Origin: Idiomarina seosinensis
GTDB lineage: Bacteria; Pseudomonadota; Gammaproteobacteria; Enterobacterales; Alteromonadaceae
Assembly (NCBI RefSeq): GCF_003987275.1
Contig: NZ_PIQF01000004.1
Span: 186,001-250,000 of the forward strand
Direction: 5' to 3'
DNA: 64,000 nt
This document shows, piece by piece, positions 31,512-40,925 of this stretch. Below the pieces are notes generated by a model that saw only the letters and a program-made list of their open reading frames with translations, did not search any database and was not told the DNA's origin. The translations under genes and the position numbers were made by a program. The first letter of the stretch is position 1. Each line of letters opens with the position of its first letter.

Positions 31512-32507
31512 CTACTCATTCCAATTTTTATCAAGTTGCCACCATTCCGCCAGGCCTGCAGAGTTCTCGCTAAAAACAATTTCTTCGGCTGGATAATAAT
31601 GCACGGCAAGCACCGCAGCGCTGCTTGGCGTACGGTCGTCCACTAAGCTGACATTCCAGTGTTTAAGAGAGTCACCGGTCTTTGTATCCCACAGGTTTAT
31701 GCGGCGTGAGGGCGAGCCTGTAATCAGCAACTCGCCGTTATCACTAAAGCGGGCACTACTAAATATTCGTTGTCGGTCAATAAACTGCAACTGACTGTGT
31801 TCCGAGCCATCGGGCAACCGCCAAATTTTGGCATTATCGGTACTGCCGGAGGTAAATACATATTTAGCCTGAGGATGAAGCGCGATTTGAGTAACTCGGT
31901 TTTTGTGCTGCCAACGGTGAACAATTTGACCACTGCGGGTGTCCCAAAGAATCGCAGATGCATCATTGCTACCACTAAGCACGTAAAAGCCGTTGGCCGA
32001 TATCTCTACGGCATTAACTCGTTCGGAATGACCGTAGAACTCCAATCGTCTCCCGGATTTTGGAGAAAAAGCGACTTGTGTGCCGTCGCGCTTTGCCAGC
32101 ACAATAGTGTTGCCATTGTCGCTGACGGCTAAATCCTGAATGCCACCACTGCCGATTTTCCAGAAGCCGAGGTTATTTCCGGCTTGAGCATCCCATAAGG
32201 CAAATTGGAAACGTGTGGCGGTAGCCACGACTTGGTCATCGGGGCTAATATCAATAGCAATAATTTGTGAAGCTTGGTCGTCATGTTGCCACTGAAACTT
32301 TGCGTTACCGGCGTAACGAGGCCACATTAGCAGCCCGTTTTCGTTAGTCGAAACCACACTGAATTCACCGCTGTCGGCAATATCAACAACGTAGGAGCCC
32401 TCGTCTGCATGAAGCTTTTGATGAACCTTTTCCGGTGCTGGACTACAAGCTGAAAGTACCAATAAAAGGAATGGCACTAAGACACTTAGTTTGTTACCAA
32501 AAGTCAT
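31512..32507 (-). CDS. WD40-repeat lipoprotein
   Basis: 331 residues starting MTFGNKLSVLVPFLLLVLSACSP, with a lipobox cysteine near residue 21. The rest is WD40 repeats forming a beta-propeller: LAVSDNGNTIVLAKRDGTQVAF, YVLSGSNDASAILWDTRSGQIVH, YVFTSGSTDNAKIWRLPDG and LITGSPSRRINLWDTKTG. Probably a periplasmic scaffold attached to the outer membrane; partner unknown. The track's start at 32645 adds 46 residues before the signal peptide; AGGAAG seven bases before 32507 supports the shorter start. Divergent from the FKBP gene. Confidence 0.85.
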   Translation of the reverse strand: MTFGNKLSVLVPFLLLVLSACSPAPEKVHQKLHADEGSYVVDIADSGEFSVVSTNENGLLMWPRYAGNAKFQWQHDDQASQIIAIDISPDDQVVATATRFQFALWDAQAGNNLGFWKIGSGGIQDLAVSDNGNTIVLAKRDGTQVAFSPKSGRRLEFYGHSERVNAVEISANGFYVLSGSNDASAILWDTRSGQIVHRWQHKNRVTQIALHPQAKYVFTSGSTDNAKIWRLPDGSEHSQLQFIDRQRIFSSARFSDNGELLITGSPSRRINLWDTKTGDSLKHWNVSLVDDRTPSSAAVLAVHYYPAEEIVFSENSAGLAEWWQLDKNWNE

Positions 32508-32602
32508 GGGCAAGCTTCCTGTGGTTGTGTAGTATGGTGCTGACCTCATTATTGAATTATGGCATAGTCCGTTAAATAACGGGACGTAAATTGGAGAAAA
32601 AG

Positions 32603-33361
32603 ATGAATCGAATGATAAAGCCTCTCGCGTTATCGGCGTTGACACTTACGTTGGCGGCCTGCTCGCAACAGGAGCAATATCCGGTCAGTGAAAAAGAATT
32701 AACAACAGAAGAACAGAAGCAAGCTTATGCTCTGGGCTCTTCGGTAGGTCGCTTTGTTGGGCGTAACCTCGATCAACAGGAAGATGCAGAAGTTATGCTT
32801 GACCGGAACATGGTTATCGCCGGCTTCGTTGATGCGGTTAAAGGTGAGGTTAAACTGTCCGAAGAAGAAGCAGAGACATTATTGAATGACCTACGCTCAA
32901 CCGTAATGGAACAGCGTAAGAATGTATTAGGCTCTAAAGCTGCTGAAGAAGGCGAAGCCTATCAGCAGGAAAATGCTGAAAAAGAAGGTGTGACGGTTAC
33001 TGATTCTGGTTTGCAGTACGAAGTTCTGGAACAAGGTTCAGGCACCAGTCCAGTGGCTGAAGATACTGTAGAAGTGCATTATGAAGGTAGCTTGGTTAAT
33101 GGCGAAGTATTTGATAGTTCGTATGAGCGCGGCGAACCTACTGTTTTTCCTTTAAATCGTGTTATTCCAGGCTGGACAGAAGGTCTGCAACTGATGAAGG
33201 AAGGCGGCAAATACCGCTTTGTTATCCCTTCCGATTTAGCGTATGGCGAGCGTGAAGTGGGTGATGGCCAAATTCCACCTAACTCTACACTGATCTTTAC
33301 TGTCGAGTTACTGGATGTGAAAGAACAGCAAAATCAAGAGTCAGAAACAAACGGTCAATAG
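32603..33361 (+). CDS. FKBP-type peptidyl-prolyl isomerase (FkpA/Mip-like) lipoprotein
   Basis: 252 residues. An N-terminal lipoprotein signal (SALTLTLAACSQ, cysteine near 18), an FKBP_N dimerisation domain (to ~120, with YALGSSVGRFVG) and an FKBP domain (~130-240: VEVHYEGSLVNGEVFDSSYERGEP, FPLNRVIPGWTEGLQLMKEGGKY, IPPNSTLIFTVELL). It assists folding of exported proteins. E. coli FkpA is soluble; the lipobox suggests anchoring as in Mip. I use the ATG at 32603 because GGAG lies six bases upstream, not the track's TTG. A strong bidirectional terminator follows. Confidence 0.9.
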   Translation: MNRMIKPLALSALTLTLAACSQQEQYPVSEKELTTEEQKQAYALGSSVGRFVGRNLDQQEDAEVMLDRNMVIAGFVDAVKGEVKLSEEEAETLLNDLRSTVMEQRKNVLGSKAAEEGEAYQQENAEKEGVTVTDSGLQYEVLEQGSGTSPVAEDTVEVHYEGSLVNGEVFDSSYERGEPTVFPLNRVIPGWTEGLQLMKEGGKYRFVIPSDLAYGEREVGDGQIPPNSTLIFTVELLDVKEQQNQESETNGQ

Positions 33362-33382
33362 CGTAAAAAGAGTTAGTTGAGG

Positions 33383-33405
33383 TGCCGGCTTTATGCCGGC
33401 ATTTT
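33383..33405. terminator. Bidirectional terminator between the FKBP gene and rsd
   Basis: TGCCGGC / GCCGGCA, a seven-base perfect GC-rich stem with a TTTAT loop, followed on the plus strand by TTTTCTT. It lies 21 bases after the FKBP stop and two bases before the convergent rsd stop. Confidence 0.8.
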
Positions 33406-33406
33406 C

Positions 33407-33883
33407 TTAGACACTTAGTAATTCGTTTTCATGTAAGTGATTTAATAAACGATCTTCAAACTCCATCCGCAGCTCCAGGGCTTCGCCTAGAGCGGATAAG
33501 TCACGATCAAACTGCGTCAAGTCATTACTATTTTCAATTTCACCGTAGCTATCGTTGAAGTCGAGTGCGATATCAGTAGTATCAGAAATTAGCGGGAATA
33601 AGTCATCCATCAAATCGTCCATCTGAATGTCTTTTTCTCGACCGGTGCGAACCAGTTGCCCGTAAATTTCAAAATGACCACTGGATACGTAATCCACTAG
33701 CTGACCGCAGAACTCGCGAATATCAGCGATATCAGGCAAACCATTGCGAACCGTTTCGTAAGGTGGCAACGCGGCCAATTTAAAATAATTGATTAATAGC
33801 TCCTGGCGTTCTGCCAGCCATTGATCAATGCTGTCATTGGCTCCGCCCCATTTTTTTTGGGCTTGTTCGCCTTTCGTTAACAT
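33407..33883 (-). CDS. rsd: Anti-sigma factor Rsd/AlgQ family
   Basis: 158 residues. Rsd binds sigma70 and frees RNA polymerase for alternative sigma factors; AlgQ is the Pseudomonas homologue. The region REFCGQLVDYVSSGHFEIYGQLV closely matches the Rsd core FCQSLVDYLSAGHFSIY, and IDQWLAERQELLINYF is the N-terminal helix. Divergence from nudC followed by hemE is the E. coli gene order. The track's GTG start at 33913 adds ten residues and has no ribosome binding site; the ATG at 33883 has GGAG six bases upstream and starts MLTKGEQ, as Rsd proteins do. Confidence 0.88.
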   Translation of the reverse strand: MLTKGEQAQKKWGGANDSIDQWLAERQELLINYFKLAALPPYETVRNGLPDIADIREFCGQLVDYVSSGHFEIYGQLVRTGREKDIQMDDLMDDLFPLISDTTDIALDFNDSYGEIENSNDLTQFDRDLSALGEALELRMEFEDRLLNHLHENELLSV

Positions 33884-33964
33884 GCGCTTCTCCGAACATC
33901 CATTATCTGTCACAATTTACTGTAAAAGTGACGTCTTTTAAATTCCCAACTCTGATCTCACCAC

Positions 33965-33970
33965 AGGAGG
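33965..33970 (+). promoter_or_regulatory. Shine-Dalgarno sequence fixing the nudC start
   Basis: Perfect AGGAGG five bases before the ATG at 33976. It lies inside the longer frame of the track (GTG at 33928), which shows that the true start is internal to the track's ORF. Confidence 0.75.
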
Positions 33971-33975
33971 CTCAA

Positions 33976-34782
33976 ATGGTAAAGCCTTATTCAAGACCCG
34001 CTGCTGATGAACCCGCCTGGTGGTTTGTCGTTAGTTCTGATCAGATCTTATTAACTGAAGATAATGATTTACCGTTTGGCTGTCTAGCGGATTTGTCGTT
34101 TCCCTCACTTGATGACTACACCGTGGTGCAAATAGGCGAGCTGCGCGAAAGAAGCTGCTATCTGGTTATTGCTGACTACCTTGATGATAACTTTGTTGAC
34201 GGTAAGTTTGAGCCCTTACGACAGCTGCTTGATGCAAGCGACCTGGAAAAATTTGCGATGGCGGGGAGAGCAAGGCAGTTCAGTGACTTTATTAGTACGC
34301 ATCGCTTTTGTGGCCGCTGTGGTACTCGCATGCAAGCGGTCGACTGGGAGCTGGCAATGCATTGCCACCAATGTAACCATCGTTGTTATCCGCGAGTATC
34401 GCCCTGCATCATCGTCGCAATAACCAAAGGCGAGCAATTACTATTAGCCCAAGGCAAGCGGCACAAGCAAGGCATGTACTCAATTTTAGCGGGTTTTGTC
34501 GAAGCGGGAGAGTCGCTAGAGCAAGCTCTAGCTCGCGAGGTTCACGAAGAAGCAGGTATTCAGGTACAGAACATTGAATACCAATTAAGTCAGCCCTGGC
34601 CTTTCCCGCACTCATTAATGATGGGCTTTACCGCTGAATGGGCTGGCGGTGAGCTGCATATTGATCCACATGAACTGGTAACCGGAGATTGGTTTGATTT
34701 TGATGACTTGCCGCCGACGCCACCGGCGGGAACGATTGCTCATACATTGATAGAAAAGGCTATCGGCAAAAAAGCTGATTAG
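33976..34782 (+). CDS. nudC: NAD(+) diphosphatase / deNADding Nudix enzyme
   Basis: 268 residues; hydrolyses NADH and removes NAD caps from RNA. The zinc ribbon is FCGRCGTRM...CHQCNHRCYPR, the Nudix box is GFVEAGESLEQALAREVHEEAGI, and the family-specific SQPWPFPHSLMMGF follows it. I use the ATG at 33976, which has a perfect AGGAGG, rather than the track's GTG at 33928. Divergent from rsd and 44 bases upstream of hemE, as in E. coli. Confidence 0.95.
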   Translation: MVKPYSRPAADEPAWWFVVSSDQILLTEDNDLPFGCLADLSFPSLDDYTVVQIGELRERSCYLVIADYLDDNFVDGKFEPLRQLLDASDLEKFAMAGRARQFSDFISTHRFCGRCGTRMQAVDWELAMHCHQCNHRCYPRVSPCIIVAITKGEQLLLAQGKRHKQGMYSILAGFVEAGESLEQALAREVHEEAGIQVQNIEYQLSQPWPFPHSLMMGFTAEWAGGELHIDPHELVTGDWFDFDDLPPTPPAGTIAHTLIEKAIGKKAD

Positions 34783-34826
34783 TGGTAAAATTTATAGTTA
34801 TTGAAACCTAATATTGGATAGTAGTA

Positions 34827-35897
34827 ATGCTAAAACCGGCGTTAAAGAATGACCGCTATTTGCGGGCCCTACAACAACAACCAGTCGACCGCACACCTGT
34901 ATGGATGATGCGCCAAGCCGGTCGTTACCTTCCTGAATATAAGGCAACACGGGCCGAGGCGGGTGACTTTATGTCACTGTGTCGCAATACCGAGCTTGCC
35001 TGTGAGGTAACTTTACAGCCCCTACGCCGTTTCGATCTCGATGCTGCCATTCTATTCAGTGACATTCTGACCATTCCAGATGCTATGGGTCTGGAACTGT
35101 ACTTTGAGACCGGAGAAGGCCCGAAGTTTGCGAAACCAGTGACCACACTTAAGCAGATTGAAAAGCTCGCCGTACCCGACATGGGCAGCGACCTTAAGTA
35201 CGTTACCGACGCAGTTAGTTTGATTCGGCAAGAGCTAGATGGTGCGGTACCACTAATCGGTTTTTCTGGTAGTCCATGGACGTTAGCAACCTATATGGTA
35301 GAAGGTGGAAGTACTAAAAACTTCTCTAAAGTAAAGAAACTGATGTTTGCAGAGCCACAGGCCATGCATCAATTATTAGATGTGCTGGCAGAGTCGGTGA
35401 TCCAGTATTTGAATGCGCAAATCGAAGCTGGAGCACAGTCAGTGATGGTATTTGATACGTGGGGGGGCGTGTTGTCGCCGCGCGATTATCAGCAGTTTTC
35501 GTTAGCCTACATGGAAAAAATAGTTAAAGGCTTAACCAAAACCAGTGAAGGACGTTCGGTGCCAGTGACTTTGTTTACCAAAAATGGTGGTCAGTGGCTG
35601 GAAGCTATGGCTGCAACTGGCGCCACCGCACTGGGTGTTGACTGGACTACTAACTTGGCTGAAGCTCGGCAACGAGTTGGTGGCAAAGTTGCGTTGCAAG
35701 GTAATATGGACCCGAGTGTGTTATACGCTAGTCCTCAGCGAATTGAGCAGGAAGTACAGGAAATATTGAAGAGCTATGGCCGAGGTAACGGTCATATCTT
35801 CAATTTGGGACATGGAATTCATCCAGAAGTCGACCCGGAACACGCAGCTGCTTTTATCGAAGCTATACACAAACATAGCCCTCAATATCACGATTAA
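34827..35897 (+). CDS. hemE: Uroporphyrinogen decarboxylase
   Basis: 356 residues; converts uroporphyrinogen III to coproporphyrinogen III in haem synthesis. The signature [17 protein letters not shown] near residue 20, the catalytic aspartate region [12 protein letters not shown] and [17 protein letters not shown] are all present. It follows nudC by 44 bases and is closed by a strong terminator at 35959. Confidence 0.97.
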   Translation: MLKPALKNDRYLRALQQQPVDRTPVWMMRQAGRYLPEYKATRAEAGDFMSLCRNTELACEVTLQPLRRFDLDAAILFSDILTIPDAMGLELYFETGEGPKFAKPVTTLKQIEKLAVPDMGSDLKYVTDAVSLIRQELDGAVPLIGFSGSPWTLATYMVEGGSTKNFSKVKKLMFAEPQAMHQLLDVLAESVIQYLNAQIEAGAQSVMVFDTWGGVLSPRDYQQFSLAYMEKIVKGLTKTSEGRSVPVTLFTKNGGQWLEAMAATGATALGVDWTTNLAEARQRVGGKVALQGNMDPSVLYASPQRIEQEVQEILKSYGRGNGHIFNLGHGIHPEVDPEHAAAFIEAIHKHSPQYHD

Positions 35898-35958
35898 GGC
35901 TAAGTTAGCGAAACCTCAGAACTTTTTGCGATTAATGCCCGCTTATCTTCGTTGGATG

Positions 35959-35981
35959 CACCGCCTTTTAGGCGGTGTTTT
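35959..35981 (+). terminator. Rho-independent terminator of hemE
   Basis: CACCGCC / GGCGGTG, seven pairs, loop TTTTA, followed by TTTTG. It is about 60 bases after the hemE stop and before the RND genes. Confidence 0.75.
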
Positions 35982-36029
35982 GCGTACAATAAGCTATGTT
36001 TATAAGTTTACATAGCCTTAGAGGTAAGC

Positions 36030-37085
36030 ATGGCTCGACGTTCCTGGATCAATCCGCTGACAGTGGTTGTTGTTATTCTCCTTGCACTTGCAGTGTATTT
36101 CTTTGGGTTTCCGCCTGAAGAGAAAGTCCAGCAGCGAGAGCAGCCGAGTGTTCCGGTGCGGACTCAAGTTGCGGAAATAAGTGAGTTTCGCGATGTTATA
36201 GAAGCACTAGGTACAGCACAAGCAAATGAGACGGTATCCATTACTGCGCAAACTCAGGATGTGGTGCAGGCCATCTACTTTGAAAGCGGTGACTCGGTGG
36301 AAAAAGGTCAATTGCTTGCCGAGCTAAATGCCCGGAAAGAAGTTTCTCGAGTTCAGCAGCTAAAATTTAGTCTCGGCGAAGCTGAACGTCAGCTTGACCG
36401 GCTGACTGAGTTGCGTCGTGAAGATGCTGCGTCGCAGCAGCAACTGGAAGAACAGCAGGTTGAAGTTAACCGGATTCAGGCTGAGCTTGAAGTTGCCGAG
36501 GCAACCTTAGCAGAGATGAAAATTTATGCGCCATTCTCTGGGCGTGTCGGTATCCGTGAAGTGAGTCCGGGTGCGCTGGTTTCTCCTGGCGAAAGCTTTA
36601 CGACTCTAGATGATATAAGCCCCATTAAGGTGGACTTTAGTGTTCCAGAGCGATACTTCGCTAGTTTAGCGCTTAACCAGGAAGTGATTACGCGCAATCG
36701 AGCTTACCCCGGCCAACAATTTATCGGCCGAATTACTAGTATCGATTCCAGAATTGACCCTGTCACTCGCTCGGTACGCGTGAGAGCTGAGCTACCCAAT
36801 GAGAATGATTTACTACGCCCAGGGATGTTGCTGCAGATAACGTTATTAAGAAGTATTGATGAAACTTTGCTGTTGCCGGAAAAAGCGTTAATGCCAATAC
36901 AGAGCCGACAATACGTGTTTAAACTGACGCCGGACGGGCGCGCTCAGCAAGTAGAAGTGCAGATTGGCCGCCGCAAGCCTGGTATTGTAGAAATTACCAA
37001 TGGTGTAGAGCCCGGTGATGAAGTGATTGTGGAGGGCCTGGTTCGCCTTCGCGATGGTGTTCCTGTTAACGTACAGGAGGACTAA
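36030..37085 (+). CDS. RND efflux periplasmic adaptor subunit
   Basis: 351 residues of the HlyD/AcrA-like membrane fusion family. A single N-terminal helix (VVVVILLALAVYFFGF) anchors it; the barrel and hairpin follow, with a coiled coil at about 100-160 (EAERQLDRLTELRREDAASQQQLEEQ) and the lipoyl halves ITAQTQDVVQAIYFESGDSVEKGQ and KIYAPFSGRVGIREVSPGALVSPG. It links the inner membrane pump encoded next to an outer membrane channel. It lies four bases before the pump gene; no outer membrane factor gene is nearby, so a TolC made elsewhere is likely. No TetR-type regulator is adjacent. Confidence 0.93.
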   Translation: MARRSWINPLTVVVVILLALAVYFFGFPPEEKVQQREQPSVPVRTQVAEISEFRDVIEALGTAQANETVSITAQTQDVVQAIYFESGDSVEKGQLLAELNARKEVSRVQQLKFSLGEAERQLDRLTELRREDAASQQQLEEQQVEVNRIQAELEVAEATLAEMKIYAPFSGRVGIREVSPGALVSPGESFTTLDDISPIKVDFSVPERYFASLALNQEVITRNRAYPGQQFIGRITSIDSRIDPVTRSVRVRAELPNENDLLRPGMLLQITLLRSIDETLLLPEKALMPIQSRQYVFKLTPDGRAQQVEVQIGRRKPGIVEITNGVEPGDEVIVEGLVRLRDGVPVNVQED

Positions 37086-37088
37086 GCT

Positions 37089-40000
37089 GTGTTTTTATCC
37101 GATGTATCGGTAAAGCGCCCGGTTTTTGCGACGGTCCTGAATATTCTGTTGCTGATTTTCGGCATTGTCGCCTTCACCATGCTGCCATTGCGTGAGTTTC
37201 CGGATATTGATGCCCCTGTTGTAAGTGTCAGTACGGATTACCCGGGGGCTTCGGCAGAAGTTGTTGAAACTCAGATCACGCAGCTCATAGAGGAGCGAAT
37301 CAGCGGCATAGAGGGTATTAAAAACATCAGCTCCAGCAGTCGACCAGGGCGTTCCAATATAAGTATTGAGTTTAATCTGAGTCGCGATATTGACGCCGCA
37401 TCTAATGATGTCCGCGAGCGCGTATCACGAGCACTTGATAACCTTCCGGAAGAATCAGACCCGCCCGAAGTGTCGAAAGCATCTTCTGATGAAACCACCG
37501 TCGTTTGGTACAACTTGCGTAGTGAGAGCATGTCGATTCTGGAGCTCACCGATTACGCTGAGCGATATATCGTCGACCGACTGGCCGTTGTGGACGGTGT
37601 AGCCCGTGTCCGCATTGGTGGGGACCGTCGCTATGCGATGCGAGTATGGCTTGATCGTGATGCTATGGCAGCACGACAAATAACCGTCACCGATATTGTA
37701 AACCGCTTGCGCGAAGAAAACGTCGAGCTTCCCGCCGGCGAAGTTGAATCAACGGAGCGTGAGTTTTCGGTACGAATGGCAAGAGCCTATTTGTCCGAGG
37801 AAGATTTTAAGAATTTAGTCGTGCGCCGTGGCGACGACGGCTACTTAGTCAGGCTGGGTGAGGTAGCTCGGGTCGAGCTCGGTGCCGAAGACGATAAAAC
37901 GGACTTCCGTGGTAACGGAGTTAACATGGTTGGCATTGGTATTATAAAACAATCCAAAGCCAATACGTTGTCGGTAGTAGAAAACGTTCGCGAAGAAATG
38001 GAACGGCTGGAGAAAACACTACCGGAAACGATGTATCTTGCAACCAGCTACGATTCGTCCATATTTATTCAAGGCTCCATCGACGAAGTTTACAATACAT
38101 TGCTGGTCGCTATGTGTTTGGTGATTGTTGTCATCTACCTGTTCCTGGGTAATGTCAGAGCCACCATAATCCCGGCACTCACAGTGCCAGTAGCGATCAT
38201 TGCGTCCTATATTGTGCTCTTTGCCCTGGGCTTTTCGATCAACCTACTGACGTTGCTGGCGCTGGTTTTGGCAATAGGCCTGGTGGTCGATGATTCGATA
38301 GTGGTACTGGAGAATATATACCGACGGATAGAACAGGGAGAGCCGCCTTTACTAGCGGCATATCGCGGTGCAAGGGAAGTAGGCTTCGCGGTGGTTGCCA
38401 CCACCTTAGTATTGATATCGGTATTCGTGCCCTTGGCCTTCCTGGAAGGCAATATTGGTAAACTATTTACTGAGTTTGCCATCGCTATCGCTGCGGCGGT
38501 GGCGTTCTCCAGTATTGCCGCATTGACGTTAACTCCAATGTTAAGCTCCAAAGTACTGAGTCATAAGGAACGCACGAGTAAGTTCGGTAGAGCTTTTGAT
38601 GCTTTCTTTGCCTGGTTGGAGCGTAAATACCGCTGGCTGTTAGAGGGCGCGGTAGCTAAGCCGATATTTGCGCTATTACTTGTCGTTCTGGCAGGTTTCG
38701 TCAGCTATGGTGTTCTCAAATTGGTACCGCAGGAGTTTGCTCCTCCTGAAGACCGAGGCACATTTTACATCAGTATACGCGGTGCTGAGGGGGCCAGTTT
38801 TGAATCCAACTCGAAGCACATGGATGAAATTGAACAAATTATCCTGCCTTATATCGACGAAAATAAAATAGACCGCGTGATTGTCCGTGCGCCAGGTTGG
38901 GGTAACTCAGCCGGTATTGCGATAGTTGGTGCCATTCCCTTTGACCAACGAGAGTGGTCGACGTTCGAACTAATGGAGGAAATGCGCGGCAAGCTCAATG
39001 AAGTTGTTGGCGTTCAGGCATTCGCCTTTATGCGATCTGGAATCAGCGGTGGCGGCGGCCGGCCAGTGCAATTTGTATTACAAGGTAATACTTATGAAAA
39101 GCTGGCAGAGTACCGCGACATTGTTATTGAGGAAGCGTCTAAGAATCCAGGTTTGCAGGAAGTGGACAGTGATTATAAAGAGACACTACCCCAGTTATTA
39201 ATAGAAGTTGATGAGTCGCGCGCGGCGGATCTTGGTGTATCTGTGCAGGATATTGGTATTACTTTGCAGTCAATATTGGGTCAACGACGAGTCACTACTT
39301 ATCTCGATCGGGGAGAAGAATATTATGTAATGCTTGAAGGAGAAAAAGCGGATTATCGCAGCCCAACGGCAATTGATAATATCTATGTTCGGTCAAGTCG
39401 CAGTGACGAGTTAATTCCATTGTCCAATGTGGTTCGTATTACCGAGAAAGCGACCTCCGGGGAGCTCAATCGCTATAACCGCATGCGCAGTGTCACGATA
39501 GAGGCTAACTTAGCGGAAGGCTACTCGCTCGGCGAAGCTTTGAGCTATCTAGAGGGTGTGGTAGACGAGAAACTGCCTGAGGATGTTTCAGTCGACTATA
39601 AAGGCGAATCACAGCTGTATCAGGAAAGTGGCAGCTCAATTATCTTTGTGTTTGGACTAGCGCTGATTATCACTTTCTTAGTGCTAGCCGCCCAATTTGA
39701 GAGCTTCGTGCATCCACTGGTTATTATGCTGGCGGTACCGATGGCAATTGTTGGTGCCTTTATTGGCCTTTATGTGACCGGGCAGACGATCAATATTTAT
39801 TCGCAGATCGGTATTGTCATGCTGATTGGCCTGGCCGCAAAAAACGGGATCTTGATTGTGGAATTCGCCAACCAGCTGCGTGATTCTGGTATCGAGTTTA
39901 AAGAAGCCGTACTACGCGCGTCGCAGCAACGGTTGCGACCTATAGTCATGACGGCTTTTACCACGCTGATGAGTGCCTTACCGTTAATTTTAGGAAGCGG

Positions 40001-40187
40001 ACCGGGCCACGAAAGCCGCATGGTAATAGGGATAGTTATTTTCTCAGGAGTGGCTGTTTCGGCCTTTCTGACGTTATTCGTTATCCCGGCGCTGTATGTT
40101 TTAATGGCGAAGAACACGTCTTCACCATTGACCAGAACCCGCAGACTAGAATCTATGCAAGAGGACTACCCTGACCATCATCACTAG
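37089..40187 (+). CDS. RND efflux pump permease (HAE1/AcrB-like)
   Basis: 1032 residues with the standard 12-helix, two-porter-loop layout; starts FLSDVSVKRPVFATVLNILLLIFGIVAF. Proton-relay residues are kept: the two aspartates of GLVVDDSIVVLENIYRRIEQG in helix 4 and the lysine of GLAAKNGILIVEFANQL in helix 10, so it should be an active drug or lipid antiporter. The GTG start has AGGAGG eight bases upstream, inside the end of the adaptor gene. The substrate is unknown. Its end is seven bases from the convergent phosphodiesterase gene. Confidence 0.95.
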   Translation: MFLSDVSVKRPVFATVLNILLLIFGIVAFTMLPLREFPDIDAPVVSVSTDYPGASAEVVETQITQLIEERISGIEGIKNISSSSRPGRSNISIEFNLSRDIDAASNDVRERVSRALDNLPEESDPPEVSKASSDETTVVWYNLRSESMSILELTDYAERYIVDRLAVVDGVARVRIGGDRRYAMRVWLDRDAMAARQITVTDIVNRLREENVELPAGEVESTEREFSVRMARAYLSEEDFKNLVVRRGDDGYLVRLGEVARVELGAEDDKTDFRGNGVNMVGIGIIKQSKANTLSVVENVREEMERLEKTLPETMYLATSYDSSIFIQGSIDEVYNTLLVAMCLVIVVIYLFLGNVRATIIPALTVPVAIIASYIVLFALGFSINLLTLLALVLAIGLVVDDSIVVLENIYRRIEQGEPPLLAAYRGAREVGFAVVATTLVLISVFVPLAFLEGNIGKLFTEFAIAIAAAVAFSSIAALTLTPMLSSKVLSHKERTSKFGRAFDAFFAWLERKYRWLLEGAVAKPIFALLLVVLAGFVSYGVLKLVPQEFAPPEDRGTFYISIRGAEGASFESNSKHMDEIEQIILPYIDENKIDRVIVRAPGWGNSAGIAIVGAIPFDQREWSTFELMEEMRGKLNEVVGVQAFAFMRSGISGGGGRPVQFVLQGNTYEKLAEYRDIVIEEASKNPGLQEVDSDYKETLPQLLIEVDESRAADLGVSVQDIGITLQSILGQRRVTTYLDRGEEYYVMLEGEKADYRSPTAIDNIYVRSSRSDELIPLSNVVRITEKATSGELNRYNRMRSVTIEANLAEGYSLGEALSYLEGVVDEKLPEDVSVDYKGESQLYQESGSSIIFVFGLALIITFLVLAAQFESFVHPLVIMLAVPMAIVGAFIGLYVTGQTINIYSQIGIVMLIGLAAKNGILIVEFANQLRDSGIEFKEAVLRASQQRLRPIVMTAFTTLMSALPLILGSGPGHESRMVIGIVIFSGVAVSAFLTLFVIPALYVLMAKNTSSPLTRTRRLESMQEDYPDHHH

Positions 40188-40193
40188 TCAGTG

Positions 40194-40925
40194 TTAGCAA
40201 TAGTGATAAAGGGGTTCGTTACCACGAGGTGGCAACCCCTTTAGTATGTTTTTGGCGAATACGGGGTTATTGGTGAAGATCCCGTCGACCCCCATTGCAT
40301 AAAGCTCTTCGATATCATGTTGCTCATCGACGGTAAAAACAAACACTTCAAGATCTCGGCGATGGCCATCATCGACCAATTCCTGGGTTACAAAATCGAC
40401 ATTTACGTGAGCGGCACAGGCCTTAAGGCGCGACGCAAAATCACAGTAATCGAGTGGGCAGGATGTTGTTAATGCTCCGATGGCAACCTGCGGGCGGCGA
40501 TGTTTTAAGCGTTGTAGCCAATGATGGTTAAACGATGAGACTAAAAACTGAGGCAACTCAAACTCAGTATTCTCCAATGCGTAATCAATATCTTGCAGTA
40601 GCTCTGGGCTTGGCACATCCCCCTTAAGCTCTATATTGACGTTACAGCGGCCGTTTATGTGTTCTAAGGCTTGGCGTAAAGTGGGTATGGGCTGCTGCCC
40701 AAATACTTTTAACTGATTGATTTGGCCAACCGATAAATCTTTAAGACGCCCGGGCGTTGCGGTGAGACGTTCAAGGTAACGGTCATGGAAAACAAACCGC
40801 TCGCCGTCAATCGCATAGACATCCAGCTCGATTCCATAGACTTGTGCATCCAGAGCTTTGCTAAATGCGGCTAAGGTATTTTCCGGCGCCTCTGCGCTGG
40901 CACCACGGTGCGCCCAAACCTTCAT
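40194..40925 (-). CDS. Glycerophosphodiester phosphodiesterase
   Basis: 243 residues, cytosolic, GDPD TIM-barrel: WAHRGASAEAPENTLAAF with the catalytic histidine, GIELDVYAIDGERFVFHDRYLERLT with the metal ligands and second histidine, and VNIELKG. It hydrolyses glycerophosphodiesters such as those from lipid turnover, UgpQ-like. It overlaps psd by ATGA and is therefore coupled to phospholipid synthesis in its transcript. Confidence 0.92.
   Translation of the reverse strand: MKVWAHRGASAEAPENTLAAFSKALDAQVYGIELDVYAIDGERFVFHDRYLERLTATPGRLKDLSVGQINQLKVFGQQPIPTLRQALEHINGRCNVNIELKGDVPSPELLQDIDYALENTEFELPQFLVSSFNHHWLQRLKHRRPQVAIGALTTSCPLDYCDFASRLKACAAHVNVDFVTQELVDDGHRRDLEVFVFTVDEQHDIEELYAMGVDGIFTNNPVFAKNILKGLPPRGNEPLYHYC
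40208..40242. terminator. Hairpin in the 3' end of the phosphodiesterase gene
   Basis: AAAGGGGTT / AACCCCTTT is a perfect nine-base stem enclosing a second CCAC/GTGG stem with a GAG loop. On the plus strand a T-rich stretch (TATGTTTTTGG) follows. It lies within the coding end of the phosphodiesterase gene and could stop transcription from the RND operon. Confidence 0.45.

Noticed and set aside
33884-33975. Longer track starts for rsd (33913) and nudC (33928), both GTG, facing each other
   Set aside because: Both have better internal ATG starts with GGAG and AGGAGG; the longer starts lack ribosome binding sites.
36418-36482. Glutamine-rich, repeat-like codons (CAGCAG...) in the RND adaptor gene
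   Set aside because: Encodes the usual coiled-coil hairpin; not a DNA repeat of note.
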